Assembly: GCA_032251315.1 (NCBI GenBank)
Contig: JAVVEE010000032.1
Span: forward strand, 1 to 26,808
Direction of reading: 5' to 3'
Source: LH-M37 sp032251315
GTDB lineage: Bacteria; Pseudomonadota; Gammaproteobacteria; SZUA-229
Length of the DNA: 26,808 nt
Made by a program: the position numbers and the translations under genes. A model generated the notes under the pieces. It was not told the DNA's origin, did no database searches, and saw only the letters and a program-made list of their open reading frames with translations. Of this stretch, positions 23,329 to 26,808 are shown in pieces (within the stretch, counting starts at the first letter, position 1; every line of letters starts with the position of its first letter).

Positions 23329-24207
23329 ATGCAAAAAAAAGCACTACTTTTATTATTAATTGCGATAATCATGGGTGGCGTGGTTACTGTTCTGGTAAAT
23401 ACGCTGTTAAAACGGGAAGTTCAGGACCGTGCTGAACAGGACGTGATTAAAACCACCAGGGTACTGGTTGCGGCATCCGATCTTAAGACAGGCATGCGCC
23501 TTGATAAGCTAACAGTTAAGAGAGTTGACTGGCCCGCGGAACATGTTCCTGAAGGTGCATATATTAATCTTGATCTATTACTGGGTGATAAGCCTCCGAT
23601 TGTGATCAGGAAAATGAATAAGAATGAAATTATCCTTCCTTATAAATTGTCACCTCAGGGTGCACGAGGTGGACTGCCACCTAAAATCGCTGAAGACAGG
23701 CGCGCCATAACAATTGAAGTGAGTGAAATAAGTGGTGTTGCCGGCTTTGTCTTGCCGGGTACATTTGTTGATGTCTTGCTGACCAGCACTGTCGGCCAGA
23801 GAAATAACGAGTTAGCGAGTCGAACCCTGTTGCAGAATGTACTTGTGCTGGGCGTCGATCAACTCAGCTCTGAAGATGAGGATAAACCCAAAGTGGTTAA
23901 TGCAGTCACTTTGCAAGTTACTCCCCATGACGGAAAAAAACTGGCTCTGGGTCAGGAGATGGGCAAGCTGAGTTTACTGCTGCGTAACGAGATTGATGCT
24001 TCTATTCTGGTCAAGGATCTGGTCACCACTAAAACATTGCTGGAAAGTGAGCTGGAGCCGGTGAAGAAAGTAACCGTCTATAAACGTGCCAGACGTACTC
24101 CTACTCTTCCCGTCGTGGAAATTATTCGTGGACTGGAAGTGCAAAAACAAAAAGTAACGGAAGGTAAGCCATTACCTGACGCAACCAAAACGATGGAGAG
24201 TAACTAA
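23329..24207 (+). CDS. cpaB: Flp pilus assembly protein CpaB/RcpC
   Basis: CpaB/RcpC is a periplasmic protein with an N-terminal anchor that works with the Tad secretin. The protein has 292 residues from the ATG at 23329. The frame also opens at a TTG (23314), but that TTG is followed at once by GGAG (23316-23319), which is the ribosome binding site. Visible are a membrane anchor (ALLLLLIAIIMGGVVTVLV), the SAF-like domain TRVLVAASDLKTGMRLDKLTVKRVDWP and an RcpC-type domain with ITIEVSEISGVAGFVLPGTFVDVLLT. Its stop directly abuts the cpaC start. Confidence 0.93.
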   Translation: MQKKALLLLLIAIIMGGVVTVLVNTLLKREVQDRAEQDVIKTTRVLVAASDLKTGMRLDKLTVKRVDWPAEHVPEGAYINLDLLLGDKPPIVIRKMNKNEIILPYKLSPQGARGGLPPKIAEDRRAITIEVSEISGVAGFVLPGTFVDVLLTSTVGQRNNELASRTLLQNVLVLGVDQLSSEDEDKPKVVNAVTLQVTPHDGKKLALGQEMGKLSLLLRNEIDASILVKDLVTTKTLLESELEPVKKVTVYKRARRTPTLPVVEIIRGLEVQKQKVTEGKPLPDATKTMESN

Positions 24208-25674
24208 ATGTATACCTATCCTACTTTCATGCTTCTATCTAAATTCCGAAGTAACAGAACTCGCTTTAGCGTTCTACTGATGACAGCATTGTTGCTGGTT
24301 ATGAATTCGGCAACTTCGGCTGAACGTAAAGATTATGTGCTGGAGTTTGGGGCCAGGCAGTCACAATTCAGTTTATCGATCGGTAAGTCGCAAATTATTT
24401 ACTCACCTCGATCCCTGGATCAAGTGGTTATTGGTAGCCCGGAAATCGCCGATATCAAGCTGCTTAGTTCCAGGCAGGTTCTAATACTGGGTAAGAAACC
24501 GGGTCGAACGAACCTGGTATTCAGGGATAAGGAGCGGAGCCTGATCGCCGTTATTGACGTGGTGGTGGGTTACGACCTGGATGCGATCAAGCGAAATATA
24601 CATGAAGCACTGCCTCACGAACGATCGATAGAAGTGCGTGGCGAAAATGATGCGGTGATGATTACCGGTGAAGTAAGCAGTTTACTGTCGATGGATACAG
24701 CATTAGCTATTGCCAGCAGTTATGTGCCGAAGCAGAAAGTACTCAACATGATGCTTGTAGGCGGTGGCCAGCAGGTCATGCTGACTGCTAAGATTTCAGA
24801 AATAGCACGTAGATCGCTACGTGAACTGGGCGTGCAGACCAAATTTGGTAAAGATAGCACTCCTACTAGTAATGGGTTTTCTCTTATTACCGGTGGCACG
24901 GGGCTGGCTAATCCGTTTGGTACATATACTGGTGATATTGTTGATAGTAGCATTAACCTTATCCAGCTGAAGATCAAAGCACTGGAAACCAAGGGGCTGG
25001 CTAAAACGCTGGCGGAGCCGAATCTTATTGCCCTGTCCGGACAGGAGGCCAGTTTTCTGGCGGGCGGGGAGTTCCCTATCCCTGTTGCGCAGTCAGTGGG
25101 TTCGTCAACTTCAGCGCCCACCATCACCCTCGAGTACAAGGAATTCGGTATCGGGCTGAAATTTACCCCCACTGTTTTGAGCAACAAAAAAATAAACCTG
25201 AAACTCAGCACAGAAGTATCAGCGATTGATGCCTCCTTATCGACTTCAACAGGGGGCGGTATCGTGGTCCCCGGTTTGACAACCCGCCGTGCAGGCACCA
25301 CGGTTGAAGTTGCCGACGGTCAAAGTTTTGCCATTGCCGGATTAATACAGAGTGATATGAATAATGTAGTGGATCAGGTTCCCGGCCTGGGCAATATCCC
25401 GATTCTTGGCGCACTCTTCAGAAGCACAAAATTCAAGCGTAATGAAACGGAACTGGTCATAGTGGTTACACCGCAACTTGTTGCCCCTGTTGCCGGCAAA
25501 GAACTTTCGTATCCAACAGATAATTTCGTGCCACCGAACTCGTGGGATCAGTATCTGTTAGGCAGATTATCAAAATTCGAAAATAAACAGAAATCCACAG
25601 CAACTGAAGATGCAAACTCAGCCAGTCCGGGAAGTATGGAAGGTGTTGAAGGCAGTTTCGGTCATCAGGAATAA
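24208..25674 (+). CDS. cpaC: Tad pilus secretin CpaC/RcpA
   Basis: This is the outer-membrane secretin channel through which the Flp pilus passes. The 488-residue protein has a signal peptide (cleavage near TSA-ERKD, residue 38). An N-terminal pilus-associated domain contains SKSQIIYSPRSLDQVVIGSPEIADIKLLSSRQVLILGKKPGRTNL-like sequence, and a BON-like middle part follows. The secretin domain has KTLAEPNLIALSGQEASFLAGGEFPIPV and a closing VPGLGNIPILGALFRSTKFKRNETELVIVVTPQLV. The ATG is one base after the cpaB stop, with GGAG inside the cpaB end. The C-terminal tail is low complexity. Confidence 0.96.
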   Translation: MYTYPTFMLLSKFRSNRTRFSVLLMTALLLVMNSATSAERKDYVLEFGARQSQFSLSIGKSQIIYSPRSLDQVVIGSPEIADIKLLSSRQVLILGKKPGRTNLVFRDKERSLIAVIDVVVGYDLDAIKRNIHEALPHERSIEVRGENDAVMITGEVSSLLSMDTALAIASSYVPKQKVLNMMLVGGGQQVMLTAKISEIARRSLRELGVQTKFGKDSTPTSNGFSLITGGTGLANPFGTYTGDIVDSSINLIQLKIKALETKGLAKTLAEPNLIALSGQEASFLAGGEFPIPVAQSVGSSTSAPTITLEYKEFGIGLKFTPTVLSNKKINLKLSTEVSAIDASLSTSTGGGIVVPGLTTRRAGTTVEVADGQSFAIAGLIQSDMNNVVDQVPGLGNIPILGALFRSTKFKRNETELVIVVTPQLVAPVAGKELSYPTDNFVPPNSWDQYLLGRLSKFENKQKSTATEDANSASPGSMEGVEGSFGHQE

Positions 25675-25686
25675 GGAGTTAACGTT

Positions 25687-25953
25687 ATGAAAACTTATAC
25701 AAAGACTTTAATGCCCATTTTTTTGTTTATGGCGGGACTGGTAGCGAGTGGCTGCGCCCCGCTTTATGATAAAAATAATGGCAGCGAGGTTACGTGGAAC
25801 AAAAAAGTACAGGTCGTGAATCCTAATGCTGTTAACGAACAGAGTTCTGTTGCGGCGCTTGAAGGCCAGAAAGCGGAAGCCCTTATGTCTCGTTATCGTA
25901 AAGAGAAAGCTGAGGTGCCGGCAGAAAAACTGTTGAAGGATATAAGTAATTAA
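25687..25953 (+). CDS. Small lipoprotein of the Tad locus
   Basis: This 88-residue protein begins with a lipoprotein signal ending in LVASGC (Cys23), preceded by a strong AAGGAG. The mature part of about 65 residues is hydrophilic, with ALEGQKAEALMSRYRKEKAEVPAEKLL likely helical. It lies between the secretin and the TadG-like gene on the same strand. It may be a secretin pilotin or a reduced RcpB/CpaD-like partner, but I see no sequence motif to prove this. It is probably in the outer membrane. Confidence 0.75.
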   Translation: MKTYTKTLMPIFLFMAGLVASGCAPLYDKNNGSEVTWNKKVQVVNPNAVNEQSSVAALEGQKAEALMSRYRKEKAEVPAEKLLKDISN

Positions 25954-25960
25954 TCCGGCA

Positions 25961-26808
25961 ATGCAAATGAAAAGTCCACTAGCTAAAGCACACGGTGCCA
26001 TATTAATAATGGCTGCTATGATCCTGATCCTGTTGATTGGCATTGCGGCTTTTGCTCTGGATATAGGTCGCCTTTATGTCTTGCATACGGAAATGCAAAA
26101 TGCCGTGGATGCAGCCGTAATTTCCGCAGCAGCAGAACTGGACGGTGAAGCCGGCGCCCGCGATAGAGCAAAGGCTGCAGCAGCTCAGGATATGCTGAAT
26201 CATCTTGCCCATTTCTCCGGGAAGATCGAGTTGCTGGAGGACTTGCAGAGCGAGTCCGGTATCTTCACTTTCTATACCTGGATAGGCGGCAGCTTTGATT
26301 CATCAGAGCTACCTTCAGACTGCGTTGAGACAGAGCCGGGTAAATGCGATGCCAGCGGTGATGATGATGCCAGTTATGTCCAGATCAGGCTCGATCCCGA
26401 ATTATTCGCTGATAGTGATGGCCGTTACGAGATCGATCTTTATTTCCTGCCTGTGCTCTCAGTGCTGGGCATTGAAACCCCCACCACTGCATCAACGAAG
26501 GTCACGGCACTGGCCGGTTCGCATTATCAGGTCTGTAATTATCCGCCCATGATGATTTGCGATCCATCTGAAGGTGGTGATGTCTTAAATCCCGGTGAGA
26601 TGGTTGTATTAAAAGAACATTCTACTTCGTGGGAACCAGGAACATTTGGCTGGCTAGTGCCTACCGAGGTAGCCGAGGACCCTAATGATGATACATCAGG
26701 GGTGAACGAACTGTTGGCGCGTCGCCTTGGCAGTATCTATGGTCAGAAGTGCTCACCGCCGATTGTTAAAATTAAAACGGGTGATAGAGGTAACTGGCCA
26801 CGATGGGG
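25961..26808 (+). CDS. TadG-like pilus assembly protein (partial, runs off right edge)
   Basis: An open frame of 282 codons from 25961 is intact to the window end. Residues about 13-34 form an N-terminal membrane segment followed by FALDIGRLYVLHTEMQNAVDAAVISAAAELDG, the pattern of TadE/TadG N-terminal domains (a putative minor pseudopilin or pilus-linked protein). The rest is a periplasmic domain with Cys residues. The start lacks a good ribosome binding site but is 7 bases after the preceding stop, so coupling is likely; a second ATG at 25967 is an alternative. The C-terminal part is missing. Confidence 0.85.
   Translation, partial: MQMKSPLAKAHGAILIMAAMILILLIGIAAFALDIGRLYVLHTEMQNAVDAAVISAAAELDGEAGARDRAKAAAAQDMLNHLAHFSGKIELLEDLQSESGIFTFYTWIGGSFDSSELPSDCVETEPGKCDASGDDDASYVQIRLDPELFADSDGRYEIDLYFLPVLSVLGIETPTTASTKVTALAGSHYQVCNYPPMMICDPSEGGDVLNPGEMVVLKEHSTSWEPGTFGWLVPTEVAEDPNDDTSGVNELLARRLGSIYGQKCSPPIVKIKTGDRGNWPRW

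Noticed and set aside
26295..26552. 85-codon plus-strand frame near the right edge
   Set aside because: It overlaps the TadG-like frame, which runs open to the window end and has a recognisable N-terminal domain.

Overview
The window looks like a chromosomal core region of a free-living gammaproteobacterium of moderate GC content. Two conserved blocks support this. The first is hemA-prfA-prmC-moeB, divergent from a TPR lipoprotein-lolB-ispE-tRNA-Gln-prs-rplY-pth-ychF series, the order known from Pseudomonas. The second is rhlB divergent from trxA-rho, as in enterobacteria. I cannot assign a genus.

Minus strand, 191-5937: hemA (first step of tetrapyrrole synthesis), prfA (release factor 1), prmC (which methylates the GGQ glutamine of RF1), an AT-rich secreted protein of unknown function, a small ferredoxin-fold-like protein of unknown function, a MoeB/ThiF E1-like adenylyltransferase and a JAMM (M67) metallopeptidase. 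The last two families often work together in sulfur-carrier (thiocarboxylate) chemistry. Plus strand, 6120-14742 and on to purK: an LbcA-like TPR lipoprotein overlaps lolB, which overlaps ispE. A tRNA-Gln gene, prs, a structured leader before rplY, pth, ychF, tRNA-Met, an unknown 157-residue protein, purE and purK follow. A bidirectional terminator separates purK from convergent rhlB. trxA and rho follow, then a membrane-anchored retropepsin-like protease, a small lipoprotein and an EamA-type exporter.

From 21375 to 22422 there is about 1 kb without a convincing gene. It holds a long copy of a short palindromic repeat (the short copy is at 14055), AT-rich DNA, an inverted repeat and a near-consensus sigma-70 promoter. 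This promoter begins a Tad/Flp pilus locus: flp pilin, a strong stem-loop, tadV/cpaA prepilin peptidase, cpaB/rcpC, cpaC/rcpA secretin, a small lipoprotein and a TadG-like protein that runs off the right edge. The motor and platform genes (tadZ, tadA, tadB, tadC) would be expected beyond the window.

The least explained signals are non-coding. They are (1) a second, interrupted copy of the tRNA-Gln 3' end carrying a 71-bp three-hairpin insert, (2) a two-copy MITE-like element in short and long forms, (3) a multi-helix leader of rplY with two mutually exclusive pairings, and (4) the hairpin and operator-like elements around flp. I did not find a clear new defence or enzymatic system. The best candidate for unusual biochemistry is the JAMM-E1-unknown protein cluster at the left end.
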